A stretch of 64,000 nucleotides of DNA from Negativicutes bacterium (GCA_031292035.1 JARLHX010000274.1:30105-94104); one strand, 5' to 3'; positions 1-8,278 are shown, numbered from the stretch's first letter. The notes: generated by a model not told the origin, from the sequence alone. Numbers and translations are program-made.

Positions 1-988
1 GCGATCCCAGTTCAACAGCTTGAATGATATCACTGCGGGGTTCGTCATAGCTAGGTAGGGTATGATAGCCCAGTTCGGCAAAAAGGCCAGCGGCAAATAC
101 TGCCCCTTTCAGTGCTTGAGCCACCACATGAGGGGCTAGGAACAAGCCTTGAAAGAGCAACCGGTTGTCGATAAGGGAAGCTCCGAGCTCACTGCCGATG
201 CCGGGCGCAGTAAGGCGGCAGGCGGCTGCTTCGACAAGGTCGGTGCGACCGGCGACATAACCGCCGCACGGGGCGATGCCGCCTCCTGGATTTTTGATTA
301 GCGATCCGGCCATAATGTCGGCACCTACAGCCGTAGGCGCCAGGGTTTCAACAAATTCGCCATAGCAGTTGTCGACAAAGCAGATACATTCAGGCTGAAG
401 CTCTTTTATCTTACAACAAACTTCAGAAATGTCGGCTATTGACAAAGGTTTGCGCAGACTATAGCCGCGGGAGCGTTGAATGAGAGCGACCCTGGTCTTG
501 GAGCTCAGGGCGGCGGCGAGTCCTTGGTAGTCCACTCCCCCCTCTTTCCCCATGGGCAATTCTTTGTAGGTGATGCCAAATTCGGTTAACGAACCCGGCG
601 TTGGTTTTGGATGACCGATGACAGTCTGCATGGTGTCATAGGGGGCTCCGGTAACCGAAAGCAACTCATCCCCCGGGCGGAGAAGTCCAAACAGGACGGT
701 TGCCAGAGCATGAGTTCCAGAGACAAAATGTGTTCGCACCAGGGCTTTTTCGGTTCCGCAGATTTCGGCCCAAATGGCATCCAGCTTGTCCCGGCCAGCG
801 TCACCATAGCCGTAGCCTGTGGAACCGCGAAAGTGATAATCCGAGACTTGATGGCGGCGGAATATATCGAGAACGCGGGCGGTATTGCTGCGCGAAACTC
901 CATCAATGCGGGAAAAGACAGGCGCTAGGCGGGGCAGCAAGCTTTGTTCTAATTTCATAAGTGAGTCATTATCATTGAGGTTATTCAT
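1..988 (-). CDS. ynbB: Methionine gamma-lyase family / aluminium resistance family PLP enzyme (YnbB-like), 3' end outside window
   Basis: About 329 N-terminal residues are visible and the C-terminus lies beyond the left edge. The fold is that of Cys/Met-metabolism PLP enzymes (fold type I). The run [10 protein letters not shown] carries the expected PLP lysine, preceded by a region with an FVDNCYGEF motif typical of the YnbB (aluminium resistance) subfamily. I chose the ATG whose complement is 986-988, because AGGAG lies 9 nt upstream; this overlaps the end of hflX by 8 bp. The order hflX-ynbB matches Bacillus subtilis ynbA-ynbB downstream of spoVK. The substrate is not established for this subfamily, so lyase activity is inferred from family membership only. 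Confidence 0.88.
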   Translation of the reverse strand, partial: MNNLNDNDSLMKLEQSLLPRLAPVFSRIDGVSRSNTARVLDIFRRHQVSDYHFRGSTGYGYGDAGRDKLDAIWAEICGTEKALVRTHFVSGTHALATVLFGLLRPGDELLSVTGAPYDTMQTVIGHPKPTPGSLTEFGITYKELPMGKEGGVDYQGLAAALSSKTRVALIQRSRGYSLRKPLSIADISEVCCKIKELQPECICFVDNCYGEFVETLAPTAVGADIMAGSLIKNPGGGIAPCGGYVAGRTDLVEAAACRLTAPGIGSELGASLIDNRLLFQGLFLAPHVVAQALKGAVFAAGLFAELGYHTLPSYDEPRSDIIQAVELGS

Positions 989-2789
989 GAGTGATTTCTC
1001 CTGCTATATATTGATGATAGGGTTTCATCTCGGTTTGAGGGATGGAAACGCTGACCCGTATCCCCTCTTCCACATAGTCGACAGTTGATACTGTTCCGAT
1101 ATCATATAAACGGGCCAGAACACCGCTGTCGGCATAAGGTATCAGCAAAGCCAGATCAACCCGTTGTCGCTGTACCGTTTTCCGGAGGAGAGCGAGCAAT
1201 ACGTCGATACCGATATTGTTTAAAGCGGAAATAGCGACACTATCCGGGAGACGCAGCAAGCGTTCCAGTTCGTGAGGGTTGTCGATCTTGTCACTTTTAT
1301 TGAAAATCGTAATAAGCGGCTTGTCAGCAGCTTTGAGTTCGTTTAGCACCGAAAAAACGGCGTCACTTTGCTCTTGATGGCGCGGATGACTGGCGTCGAC
1401 GACATGGAGCAGCAGATCAGCATGGACAACTTCCTCTAAGGTAGCGCGAAAGGCTGCCACCAACTGGTGGGGCAGTTTTTGGATGAAGCCGACGGTGTCG
1501 GTGACCAAGGCCTCCTGCCCGCCCGGCAAAATAATTTTGCGGGTAGTCGGATCAAGGGTGGCAAACAGCTTGTCCTCGGTAAGGACATCGGCAGCGGTCA
1601 GCGTATTGAGCAACGTCGATTTCCCGGCGTTGGTGTAGCCTACCAGGGCTATGCTGGGGATGCTGGCCTCTTGGCGGCGTTTCCGGTGCAGGGTACGTTG
1701 TTTTTTGATTTGCTCGATCTGCTGTTCTATCTCGCCGATTCTGCTCCGAATGCGGCGCCTGTCGACTTCCAGCTTGGTTTCGCCGGGTCCCCGCGTACCA
1801 ATGCCGCCTCCCAACCGGGAAAGAACCAGACCTTGCCCACCCAGACGAGGCAAGTTGTACCGCAATTGGGCCAGCTCTACCTGCAATTTCCCCTCATGGG
1901 TGCGGGCCCTCTGGGCAAAAATATCGAGAATGAGTGCAGTGCGGTCAAGGACCTTCGTACCAAGGGCCTGTTCCAGGTTGCGCTGCTGGGCCGGCGAAAG
2001 TTCGTCGTCGAAGATCACTAAATTAGCGCCCTTCTCCTGCCTGAGCTGCGCGATTTCCTGAACCTTGCCTTTTCCAATGAAAAAGGTGCTGTCCGGACGG
2101 TCGCGTTTCTGGGATAATGCTCCGATCACTTCAGCTCCGGCAGTTTCGGCCAACTGGGCCAGTTCATGCAAAGAATCGGCAATATCCCAGCCGCTTGAGC
2201 GCTGAATTCCGGCCAGCAAAGCACGTTCAGTTTCCGCAAGAGTGGTGGTTTTGCCGCCAGATTCGAGGATACGGTCAATTTGATTGACAAGATACTGGAG
2301 ATCGATCGCGATAAACTCTTCTAGTGATAGTGGGCCGACAGTTTGAGAGTGTACGGTTTCGGCGGCGGTAAGACCGTCGATGAATCCAAAACTGACTTGA
2401 ACGACTTCGTCGTTTTCAACCCCGAGAGCAGCCATCAGGTCAAAGCGCATGTCCTGCAGAGAAGTCATATCCAGGCTACTGAGCTGACTGTCGCCGCGCG
2501 GATGGGTATGGATGCAGCGAATGCCGCTAAGTCGCCACGCTGAGCGACGCCCAACGGTTTCCGGCAGGTCGACGGTTCGGGTGTCGCCGATGGCAATGTT
2601 GACGACTTGTCCGCGGCGGTTGAGATAAACGGCGATCTCGCGATTGAGCTGGGTGGTCAGCCGGGCCAGCATTTGTGCCAGATCTAATGTTATTGTCTGT
2701 CCGGTTGGGACGGTTATATCATAGAGGCCTTCCAGTATATCAATAGTAGTTTGACGAATACCGCTTACATTTCCTTGCACAGTTGGCAA
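981..2789 (-). CDS. hflX: GTPase HflX, long form with N-terminal JAMM-like domain
   Basis: HflX is a TRAFAC-class, Obg-related GTPase that binds the 50S subunit and splits stalled or stressed ribosomes. The canonical part starts near residue 185: a Gly-rich linker ([15 protein letters not shown]), then G1 GYTNAGKS near residue 385, G3 DTVG and G4 NKSD. At 602 aa it is about 170-180 residues longer than the usual ~420-aa form. The extra N-terminal part contains E51, H94-T-H96, S104 and D107, which matches the JAMM pattern E-Xn-H-T-H-X7-S-X2-D exactly. The start is a TTG with AGGAGGT 7 nt upstream. The gene is the ynbA equivalent of the spoVK locus. The GTPase assignment is secure; metalloprotease-like activity of the N-domain is inference from the motif. 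Confidence 0.93.
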   Translation of the reverse strand: MPTVQGNVSGIRQTTIDILEGLYDITVPTGQTITLDLAQMLARLTTQLNREIAVYLNRRGQVVNIAIGDTRTVDLPETVGRRSAWRLSGIRCIHTHPRGDSQLSSLDMTSLQDMRFDLMAALGVENDEVVQVSFGFIDGLTAAETVHSQTVGPLSLEEFIAIDLQYLVNQIDRILESGGKTTTLAETERALLAGIQRSSGWDIADSLHELAQLAETAGAEVIGALSQKRDRPDSTFFIGKGKVQEIAQLRQEKGANLVIFDDELSPAQQRNLEQALGTKVLDRTALILDIFAQRARTHEGKLQVELAQLRYNLPRLGGQGLVLSRLGGGIGTRGPGETKLEVDRRRIRSRIGEIEQQIEQIKKQRTLHRKRRQEASIPSIALVGYTNAGKSTLLNTLTAADVLTEDKLFATLDPTTRKIILPGGQEALVTDTVGFIQKLPHQLVAAFRATLEEVVHADLLLHVVDASHPRHQEQSDAVFSVLNELKAADKPLITIFNKSDKIDNPHELERLLRLPDSVAISALNNIGIDVLLALLRKTVQRQRVDLALLIPYADSGVLARLYDIGTVSTVDYVEEGIRVSVSIPQTEMKPYHQYIAGEITHE

Positions 2790-2846
2790 TTAGGCCACCT
2801 CCTCTCTTCTCAGTATTTGGTGGAGTAGGGATAAACTCCTGCTAAT

Positions 2847-2868
2847 AAAAAAAGGCTATTCGCCTTTG
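2847..2868 (-). terminator. Rho-independent terminator after the small membrane protein gene
   Basis: On the minus strand AAAGGC-GAATA-GCCTTT is followed by a run of seven Ts. It ends the spoVK-GTPase-membrane protein transcript before hflX, so hflX probably has its own promoter or depends on read-through. Confidence 0.75.
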
Positions 2869-2880
2869 GGGGGTTCGCCG

Positions 2881-3126
2881 TCATGAAGTTCCCCGCTTTT
2901 TTTGCCGTACATAGTATGACTTTAGTGGAGCGGCTTTATGCGGACTCGTCTTAATCTGCTGTTGGGACTCCTGACATAAGGCACAGTACCCCTGGTTGAG
3001 GGATTTTTGTCGCAGCAGCAAGGGTGCAAGGGCCTGACCTTCTGCAAATCCGGTTTCACTACCGAGACGCTTACCGACAAAATAGCCGAATAGAAAACCG
3101 ATTAGACAGATGATGGTGGCCATCAT
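2881..3126 (-). CDS. Small single-pass membrane protein, unknown function
   Basis: An 81-aa protein that I do not recognise. It starts with one hydrophobic segment (residues 1-20, rich in Ile, Leu and Phe, followed by GYFVGKRLGS), then a soluble tail with a C-x-x-C pair (CALC) and a basic C-terminus. I chose the ATG that overlaps the stop of the upstream membrane protein gene as ATGA, which suggests translational coupling; a GTG start 27 bp earlier is also open. It is the last gene before a terminator, in a three-gene insert between spoVK and hflX. A partnership with the DDxxD membrane protein is inferred from the overlap only. Confidence 0.6.
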   Translation of the reverse strand: MMATIICLIGFLFGYFVGKRLGSETGFAEGQALAPLLLRQKSLNQGYCALCQESQQQIKTSPHKAAPLKSYYVRQKKRGTS

Positions 3127-3713
3127 AAGGACCGCCGCCTTTCCCCAAACCACTGTATGCTATAAAAAATAACTGTCCCCATCACGACAGGATTGAATAA
3201 TTCTTCATCGAGGATAAAAGCCACTGACAAGAACAACAGGCAAAGGGTCAGGCACTCGACAGAACCAAAGCGGCAGGCCATATTGCGCTGCCCGCAGAGA
3301 CGGTCTGTGCGCATATCGATGTAATCGTCAAATAATTGGACGGCGGCGATAAATAGCAAGGAAAATAGCAGCAAGTGCCAGCCTATAAACAGGAATCCCA
3401 GCAACAGCACCAATAAAGACTCTTGCCACCCGCGCATGCCGCTTGGTAGCAGAGTGCCAAGATCATTGAACATACCGATGATATAACAGGCAATAAAGAG
3501 GGATGCACTGATCTGAGGATTAAGTGTGACAGCCAGACACAGGATAATCATCGCGTAGACCATGGAGCACGGTCCAAGGCGAGTCGCCCAATTGCTGCGA
3601 CCGGCACGGCGGTCCATGTCTTTATCCAGATAATCGTCAGTCAGTTTTACGGCAATACAGCAGAGAAATACTGCCAAAACAGCGGCAACAGTGTCAAACA
3701 TTCCGGACAACAT
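3123..3713 (-). CDS. UbiA-like polytopic membrane protein with two duplicated DDYxDxxxDR motifs
   Basis: A 196-aa, very hydrophobic protein with about six membrane segments. It has two Asp-rich motifs: D26-D27-Y-L-D30-x3-D34-R and D129-D130-Y-I-D133-x3-D137-R. Each is followed by the same pattern (R-x2-G-x2-N-x-A-x-R-x-G), so the protein looks like an internal duplication of one ~100-residue unit. Paired Asp-rich loops about 100 residues apart recall UbiA prenyltransferases, where they bind Mg-diphosphate of a prenyl substrate, but those are usually ~280-300 aa. It overlaps the upstream GTPase gene by 20 bp and the downstream gene by 4 bp. UbiA-superfamily membership is plausible; the substrate is unknown. 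Confidence 0.7.
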   Translation of the reverse strand: MLSGMFDTVAAVLAVFLCCIAVKLTDDYLDKDMDRRAGRSNWATRLGPCSMVYAMIILCLAVTLNPQISASLFIACYIIGMFNDLGTLLPSGMRGWQESLLVLLLGFLFIGWHLLLFSLLFIAAVQLFDDYIDMRTDRLCGQRNMACRFGSVECLTLCLLFLSVAFILDEELFNPVVMGTVIFYSIQWFGERRRSL

Positions 3714-4299
3714 AACTTTTCACCGCCTGAAAACCTTCGTTCGTAAGGGCGGAAACCGGCAGAACTGTTGCCTGATTAAATTCGGTGTTCAATTGCGTGA
3801 GATGGATTTTGGCGGCAGGTAAATCAATTTTATTGGCAACCAGAACGTAACGGCTGCGGGCAATACCGTAGCGATAAATTTCGCGGTCAATGCTGTTTTG
3901 ATTTTGCCAGTGTCCTTCATTTACTGTTGACAGATCAATGATATGAATAATAAAATCAACGCTTCGCAACAGTCCGAGAGTCTGAGCCATCCCTTGGCGC
4001 ACCATTTGGTCGTTATGAATGTTCTCCGAAACTCCACAGGTATCACTCAGGGTAAACTGGACGCCAGTCTTCCCAACCGGAACAGAAAGAACCAGCGACT
4101 GAATCACTCGGGTTTTATGAACGACCGAACTACAGAGTTCTCGTTTTGCTTCACTCAAGCCATAATGGCGGCGATACAGCTGACCGTCTGAGGAACGGAA
4201 TGTGATATCAGTCGCTTTACAACCAAGGAAGCCGGCGAAATTTAATACAAAAAGCGTTTTGCCGGAATTAGGCCTGCCAATTACCGCAAATTCTTTCAT
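3694..4299 (-). CDS. Small Era/Der-like GTPase linked to spoVK
   Basis: A 201-aa single-domain TRAFAC GTPase: G1 GRPNSGKT at residues 8-15, G3 DTCG, G4 NKID, G5 SAL. There is no KH or other RNA-binding extension, so it is not Era, Der or EngB in full. Its start codon overlaps the spoVK stop as ATGA with GGAGGTGGAGG just upstream, so it is translationally coupled to spoVK. The next gene overlaps its end. The position argues for co-expression with the reconstituted spoVK in sporulating cells. The biological target is unknown. Confidence 0.85.
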   Translation of the reverse strand: MKEFAVIGRPNSGKTLFVLNFAGFLGCKATDITFRSSDGQLYRRHYGLSEAKRELCSSVVHKTRVIQSLVLSVPVGKTGVQFTLSDTCGVSENIHNDQMVRQGMAQTLGLLRSVDFIIHIIDLSTVNEGHWQNQNSIDREIYRYGIARSRYVLVANKIDLPAAKIHLTQLNTEFNQATVLPVSALTNEGFQAVKSYVVRNV

Positions 4300-4688
4300 T
4301 CCTCCACCTCCGGCAGATCGGTTGGTTCGATGATAATTAATTCTTCTCTGGTAATCGATGTTTTCGCCATTAACCGAACCGCTTGACGTCTGAGAGCCTT
4401 TTCAATGATATTTCGGACAGTCCTGGCGTTCCCAAATATGTCCGTGGTTCTCAGGCTGGAATGGGTCAGCATTTTCAGCAAGGTCTGCTGGGCAGGCGGC
4501 GATAATTGATATTGCCTCCTGGCGCATAACTGTTCGGCGATCTGCAATAACTCTTGCTGTGTGTAGTCAGGAAAGTCAATATGGATGGGAAAGCGAGACT
4601 TTAGTCCAGGATTGGTTTGGAGGAAATCCACCATTTCACGTTGATAACCAGCTAAAATCAAGACAAGTTCATCTTTATGGTCTTCCAT
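4296..4688 (-). CDS. spoVK: spoVK, 3' part (C-terminal half of the AAA+ ATPase), separated by an intervening element
   Basis: These 130 residues are the C-terminal half of SpoVK, a CbxX/CfqX-type AAA+ ATPase needed for spore maturation in B. subtilis. Visible are sensor 1 (LILAGY), the arginine-finger region (NPGLKSRF), the RFPIHIDFPDY strand and the C-terminal lid with sensor 2. There is no Walker A or B. The open frame continues upstream through Ala-Lys-Val into the attL core and then stops. Joined to the other half at the TTTSAC core it gives [18 protein letters not shown], matching the family exactly. The ATG at 4688 is an internal methionine of the full protein, so this half alone should not be a working ATPase. 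Confidence 0.92.
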   Translation of the reverse strand: MEDHKDELVLILAGYQREMVDFLQTNPGLKSRFPIHIDFPDYTQQELLQIAEQLCARRQYQLSPPAQQTLLKMLTHSSLRTTDIFGNARTVRNIIEKALRRQAVRLMAKTSITREELIIIEPTDLPEVEE

Positions 4689-4691
4689 TGC

Positions 4692-4717
4692 TTTGACAAA
4701 ACTATCATTATAAAAAG
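4692..4717. other. attL: core TTTGAC plus inverted arm
   Basis: The chromosomal side is spoVK codons for Lys-Ala-Met; the core is TTTGAC (4692-4697); the element side is the arm AAAACTATCATTATAAAAAG. The arm doubles as the T-tract of the aminotransferase terminator on the minus strand. Confidence 0.8.
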
Positions 4718-4750
4718 CAGGCCCAGCGGTAAGCCGCAGAGCCTGCTTTT
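4711..4750 (-). terminator. Terminator after the aminotransferase, at the left end of the element
   Basis: On the minus strand AAAAGCAGGC pairs with GCCTGCTTTTT, with an inner GCGG/CCGC stem and a short loop. It stops element transcription from entering the 3' half of spoVK. Confidence 0.85.
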
Positions 4751-4810
4751 CGTTATTAATATAATATTAAAACAAAATTGGTATTTATTTCCAGGAAATT
4801 GGATTTTGTG

Positions 4811-5983
4811 TTATGCTTTAAGCTTGTTTAACCGTTCAACAGCAGCCTGCAAGGTGGAAAACTCTTTGCAGAAGCAGAATCGAATCAGCTTCTTGCCGTC
4901 CGGACTGCCGTCGCAGTAAAAGCTGGATCCAGGAACTACCGCGACTCCGATCTCCTTGGTGAGATGCAGGGCAAATTCAACGTCATCTTTCCAGCCAAAT
5001 GGAGTGATGTCAGCCATTATATAGTAGGCTCCACTTGGTTTAAAACATTTGAAGCCAACAGAGACCAATGCGTCGTACAGGAAATCGCGGCGTTCTCCGT
5101 AAAAGGCAGAAAGCTCATCATAGTATTCAGGATTGAAGCGGAGTGCTTTAGCAGCTGCTTCTTGCAGGGGCGCCGCAGCTCCTACGGTAAGAAAATCATG
5201 GACTTTACGAATGGAGTGCGAGAGTTCTGGTGAGGCAATAACATAACCGATCCGCCAACCGGTCACGCTATATGTTTTAGAAATCCCGTTGATGATTATG
5301 CTTCTGGCTTCCATGCCCGGAAGTTTCCAGATCGGGATGTGTTTTGCGTCGTCGTAAAGAATGTGTTCATATATTTCGTCAGTGATCGCCAGAACGTCAT
5401 ATTTAATGCACAACTCAGCAATAAAAGTGAGTTCTTCAAGGGAAAACACCTTGCCGGTAGGATTATGAGGGGTGTTGATGATAATGGCCCGCGTCCGATC
5501 ATTAAAAGCGGCAGCCAGTTCAGTACGATCAAGACTAAAATCAGGGGCGTGCAGTTTGACGTATTTGGGGGTGGCGCCGCAAAGAATGGTATCAGCCCCG
5601 TAGTTTTCGTAAAACGGTTCGAAAACAATCACTTCTTCTCCTGGATTTATCGTAGCCAGAAGTGTGGCGATCATGGCTTCCGTCGCGCCGCAGCAGACTG
5701 TCAGATTCAGCTCAGGGTCAAAAGTTACGCCGTAATCGCGCTCGAATTTCCAGACGATCGAATCCCGCAGTGATTTAGCGCCCCAGGTTATGGCGTACTG
5801 ATTGTGATCCTGCATAATGGCGTCAACGGCCGCCTGTTTAATCGCATCCGGCGCAGGGAAATCGGGAAATCCCTGAGCCAGGTTAATGGCTTTATGGGCG
5901 TCTGCCACTCTGCTCATCTCGCGAATGACCGATTCTGTGAAGCGGCGGGCTTTTTGTGATGCGTAGTTTCTAATGTTGTCCAT
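4811..5983 (-). CDS. Class I aminotransferase, probably methionine/2-oxo-4-methylthiobutanoate transaminase, element cargo
   Basis: A 390-aa fold-type I PLP aminotransferase of the I-gamma subgroup (kynurenine/methionine aminotransferase-like). Visible are NLAQGFPDFPAP near the N-terminus, NTPHNPTGKVF, ITDEIYEH and the PLP lysine in GISKTYSVTGWRIGY. I chose the ATG with AGGGG 7 nt upstream; an ATG five codons earlier has no ribosome binding site. A SAM-I riboswitch with terminator lies in its leader, which points to methionine or methylthio metabolism (for example the last step of methionine salvage) rather than general aspartate transamination. It is the last gene inside the spoVK element, so it would be lost from any cell line that excises the element. 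Confidence 0.88.
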   Translation of the reverse strand: MDNIRNYASQKARRFTESVIREMSRVADAHKAINLAQGFPDFPAPDAIKQAAVDAIMQDHNQYAITWGAKSLRDSIVWKFERDYGVTFDPELNLTVCCGATEAMIATLLATINPGEEVIVFEPFYENYGADTILCGATPKYVKLHAPDFSLDRTELAAAFNDRTRAIIINTPHNPTGKVFSLEELTFIAELCIKYDVLAITDEIYEHILYDDAKHIPIWKLPGMEARSIIINGISKTYSVTGWRIGYVIASPELSHSIRKVHDFLTVGAAAPLQEAAAKALRFNPEYYDELSAFYGERRDFLYDALVSVGFKCFKPSGAYYIMADITPFGWKDDVEFALHLTKEIGVAVVPGSSFYCDGSPDGKKLIRFCFCKEFSTLQAAVERLNKLKA

Positions 5984-6049
5984 ATGGCACCCCTTCATTA
6001 ATTGTGTTCAGATAAACATGGCGATTAATCCTCTCAGGTCTTGGCCCCC

Positions 6050-6198
6050 AAAAGAAAAATAAACCCCTTTGAGGAAAGGGGTTATGCTTCCTTCCTCTCA
6101 TCTATCAGGGCAAAGCCCTGCTGGATTTGGCACCTCGCGTACGGTGGGTTGCCGGGCGTCATCGGGCCAGATCCCTCGGCCGCTCTCGATAAGAGATG
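6050..6198 (-). promoter_or_regulatory. SAM-I riboswitch (S-box) with intrinsic terminator
   Basis: On the minus strand the leader shows the S-box landmarks in order: P1 strand CTCTTATC, GAGAGCGGCCGAGGGA, CTGGCCCGATGA, GCCCGGCAACC, GGTGCCAAATCC and the closing GATAGATGAGAG. It is followed by AACCCCTTTCC-TC-AAAGGGGTT and a T-rich run, a transcription terminator. High SAM should therefore switch off the aminotransferase gene. Confidence 0.96.
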
Positions 6199-6215
6199 TC
6201 TGTTAAATTGTTTTG

Positions 6216-6245
6216 ATCGTATCATGTCATCACAAAACCTGTCAA
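6216..6245 (-). promoter_or_regulatory. Sigma-A promoter of the S-box/aminotransferase transcript
   Basis: The -35 box is TTGACA, the spacer 18 bp and the -10 box TACGAT on the minus strand. Transcription would start about 10 nt before the riboswitch aptamer. Confidence 0.7.
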
Positions 6246-6288
6246 TACTTTAGAGAAAAATTGACTTAAAGCACTATAGCAAGAGCAA

Positions 6289-6468
6289 TCAACCATCATC
6301 TGGCGGTGATTTGGGGCACGGCAGGCGACTGAGTAATCCTTCGATCAACGGTTTTAAAAAAACGATTGGATGCCGTTCCGGGTTCCAGTCATTTAGATGA
6401 GATATTGTGATTTTGCCGGGATCAATTCCGTCTGTTGCCATGTTAGGGGAGTGTTGTATGATTCGCAT
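6289..6468 (-). CDS. 59-aa protein of unknown function, divergent from the recombinase
   Basis: A short open frame that begins MRIIQHSPNMATDG and ends PCPKSPPDDG. The ATG has a perfect AGGAGGT 6 nt upstream, which is the main reason to believe it. I recognise no family. It lies head to head with the serine recombinase inside the element. Recombination directionality factors of large serine recombinases are often small proteins of about this size (the SPbeta factor SprB is ~58 aa), so it is a candidate excision factor by size and position only. Confidence 0.6.
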   Translation of the reverse strand: MRIIQHSPNMATDGIDPGKITISHLNDWNPERHPIVFLKPLIEGLLSRLPCPKSPPDDG

Positions 6469-6629
6469 GCCCCCACCTCCTTGTGCAATCATATGCGGCA
6501 GGGTCCTGTCCAGTTTCATGTTGTTAAGCAATCATTATTACATGTTTTATTATTGTTAATACTGGCAGGAGATACTTTCTTTTTATGGAACTATTGCTAC
6601 TAATGACACCATTGATCGGGAGGACCACA

Positions 6630-8162
6630 ATGAGTAAAGCCGCTATTTATGCCCGGGTGAGCACAACAGAACAGGCCGAAAAGGGCTATTCTCTGGATAC
6701 GCAGTTGGAGGCCTGCCGGCTAAAAGCCGGGGAACTTGGCGTCGGCGATATCCAAGATTTTATTGATGACGGCTATAGCGGGGAGTTTATCGACAGGCCG
6801 GCTTTGGCTCACCTGCGCGATTCAGTCGCCAATAAAGAATTTGATATGGTCATTGTTTATGACCCAGACCGCCTGGCGCGCAATCTCGCCCATCAGTTGC
6901 TTGTTACCGAGGAGATTGAACAATCTGGAGCCCGCCTGTTATTTGTTTCTGTTACATTTGAGCAATCACCAGAGGGAAAACTTTTTTACTCGATCCGTGG
7001 GGCGATTTCGGCTTATGAGAAGGAGAAAATCAAGGAGCGCTCATTGCGCGGTAAGCGTGGCAAAGCAGCCAAAGGCAAAATTATTGCCGACGCTAAGCCT
7101 TTTGGCTATACGTTTGACAAGCAAATCAGCAATTATACAGTAAATGAACCGGAAGCAAAGATCGTAAGGCAAATGTACCAGTGGCTGAACCAGGACCGCG
7201 TTGGTACAGCAATTATCTGTAAGCGCCTCAATGAACAAGGGATTCCCTCCCCCCGCCTCAAAAAGCCGTGGATTGTGTCTTCGGTATATCGCTTGCTGAC
7301 CAATCCCATTTATAAAGGAACCCATGTCGCCATGCGTTACCGATACGAAAAAGTCGGCCAAAATAAACGCGTGAAAACCCGTCGGCCGGAATCGGATTGG
7401 ATTGAGATCCCCGTACCATCGATTGTGGACGAGGATACCTGGCAAGCGGCTCAGCAGCAGTTGAAGGACAACAAGTCATTGGCGAAAAGGAATCTGAAAC
7501 ATGAGCAACTTTTGAGCGGACTGGTGTATTGTGCCAAGTGTGGGCGAAAAATGACCATTGCTTATGCCGGTAAGACAACCAATCCGAAAAGCTATTATGT
7601 TTGTATGAGTCAGCGCAGCAATTCCTATATCTATTCTGACCGAGAGCGGTGTGATGCCAGGCGGGTTCCGAGCGAAATCCTAGATGAGGCGGTCTATGAA
7701 CATCTAAATCGTCTTAGCCAGAATCCGCGGTCGATCAAGCAGTACTTTACCAACTGGCCCAACCCCACAACCATTCAAAATCTGCAAACCGCATTGGATC
7801 GTTTTAAAGATCACGAGGCCCGGTTGACCAAACAACGCGAAACAGTGCTCAGGTGGTATCGTCAGCAGATGATCGACGACGAGGAAAGCAGCCGGCAATT
7901 AGATGATATTCGCACCCGCCTGAAGGATATCGAGCAAAATAAAAAAAAGCTGCGGGCCGAATTGCAGGCCGTCTCCCCTGCCCTCTCCCCGGCGGAAATT
8001 GTAGCTACCATCCAGCAGCATTTTACTGCTGAAGACCCCTTATATGAAGAACGTCGCAGTGCGGTAAGACAAGTGCTGGAAAAAGTCGTGGTGGAAAGAA
8101 AGGATGAAACCAAAGCGCGCGGCAGCAAGCCGGACATTGCAATTGATCTGAAATTTCTTTAA
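6630..8162 (+). CDS. Large serine recombinase (SpoIVCA-like), integrase/excisionase of the spoVK element
   Basis: A 510-aa serine site-specific recombinase. The N-terminal resolvase domain starts AAIYARVSTTEQ with catalytic Ser11, and contains GYSGEFIDRPAL and YDPDRLARN with catalytic arginines. A recombinase domain follows, then a zinc ribbon (YCAKCGRKM ... YYVC ... RERCDARR) and a coiled coil near the C-terminus (KDHEARLTKQRE..., KDIEQNKKKLRAE). I chose the ATG with GGGAGG 7 nt upstream over a start 15 codons earlier. SpoIVCA performs the same job for sigK skin in the B. subtilis mother cell. A GATACTTT box at 6571, near a sigma-E -10 consensus, is weak support for mother-cell control. Its sites are most likely the TTTSAC-centred repeats at the element ends. 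Confidence 0.95.
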   Translation: MSKAAIYARVSTTEQAEKGYSLDTQLEACRLKAGELGVGDIQDFIDDGYSGEFIDRPALAHLRDSVANKEFDMVIVYDPDRLARNLAHQLLVTEEIEQSGARLLFVSVTFEQSPEGKLFYSIRGAISAYEKEKIKERSLRGKRGKAAKGKIIADAKPFGYTFDKQISNYTVNEPEAKIVRQMYQWLNQDRVGTAIICKRLNEQGIPSPRLKKPWIVSSVYRLLTNPIYKGTHVAMRYRYEKVGQNKRVKTRRPESDWIEIPVPSIVDEDTWQAAQQQLKDNKSLAKRNLKHEQLLSGLVYCAKCGRKMTIAYAGKTTNPKSYYVCMSQRSNSYIYSDRERCDARRVPSEILDEAVYEHLNRLSQNPRSIKQYFTNWPNPTTIQNLQTALDRFKDHEARLTKQRETVLRWYRQQMIDDEESSRQLDDIRTRLKDIEQNKKKLRAELQAVSPALSPAEIVATIQQHFTAEDPLYEERRSAVRQVLEKVVVERKDETKARGSKPDIAIDLKFL

Positions 8163-8278
8163 TATGGGTGCGAATCATTTCCAAAAATAATTCTGGAAAA
8201 GTGACAGGGCTTTTTTTCTTTGCAGCGAATTGGGTAACTATAAACAACTAGATTGCACCTGGATACGGAGGTATTATT

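Noticed and set aside
1467..2061. Long plus-strand open frames opposite hflX
   Set aside because: They are antisense to a strongly conserved coding region and have no ribosome binding site or family match.
6041..6253. Plus-strand open frame of 70 codons
   Set aside because: It is the antisense of the SAM riboswitch and terminator; no ribosome binding site.
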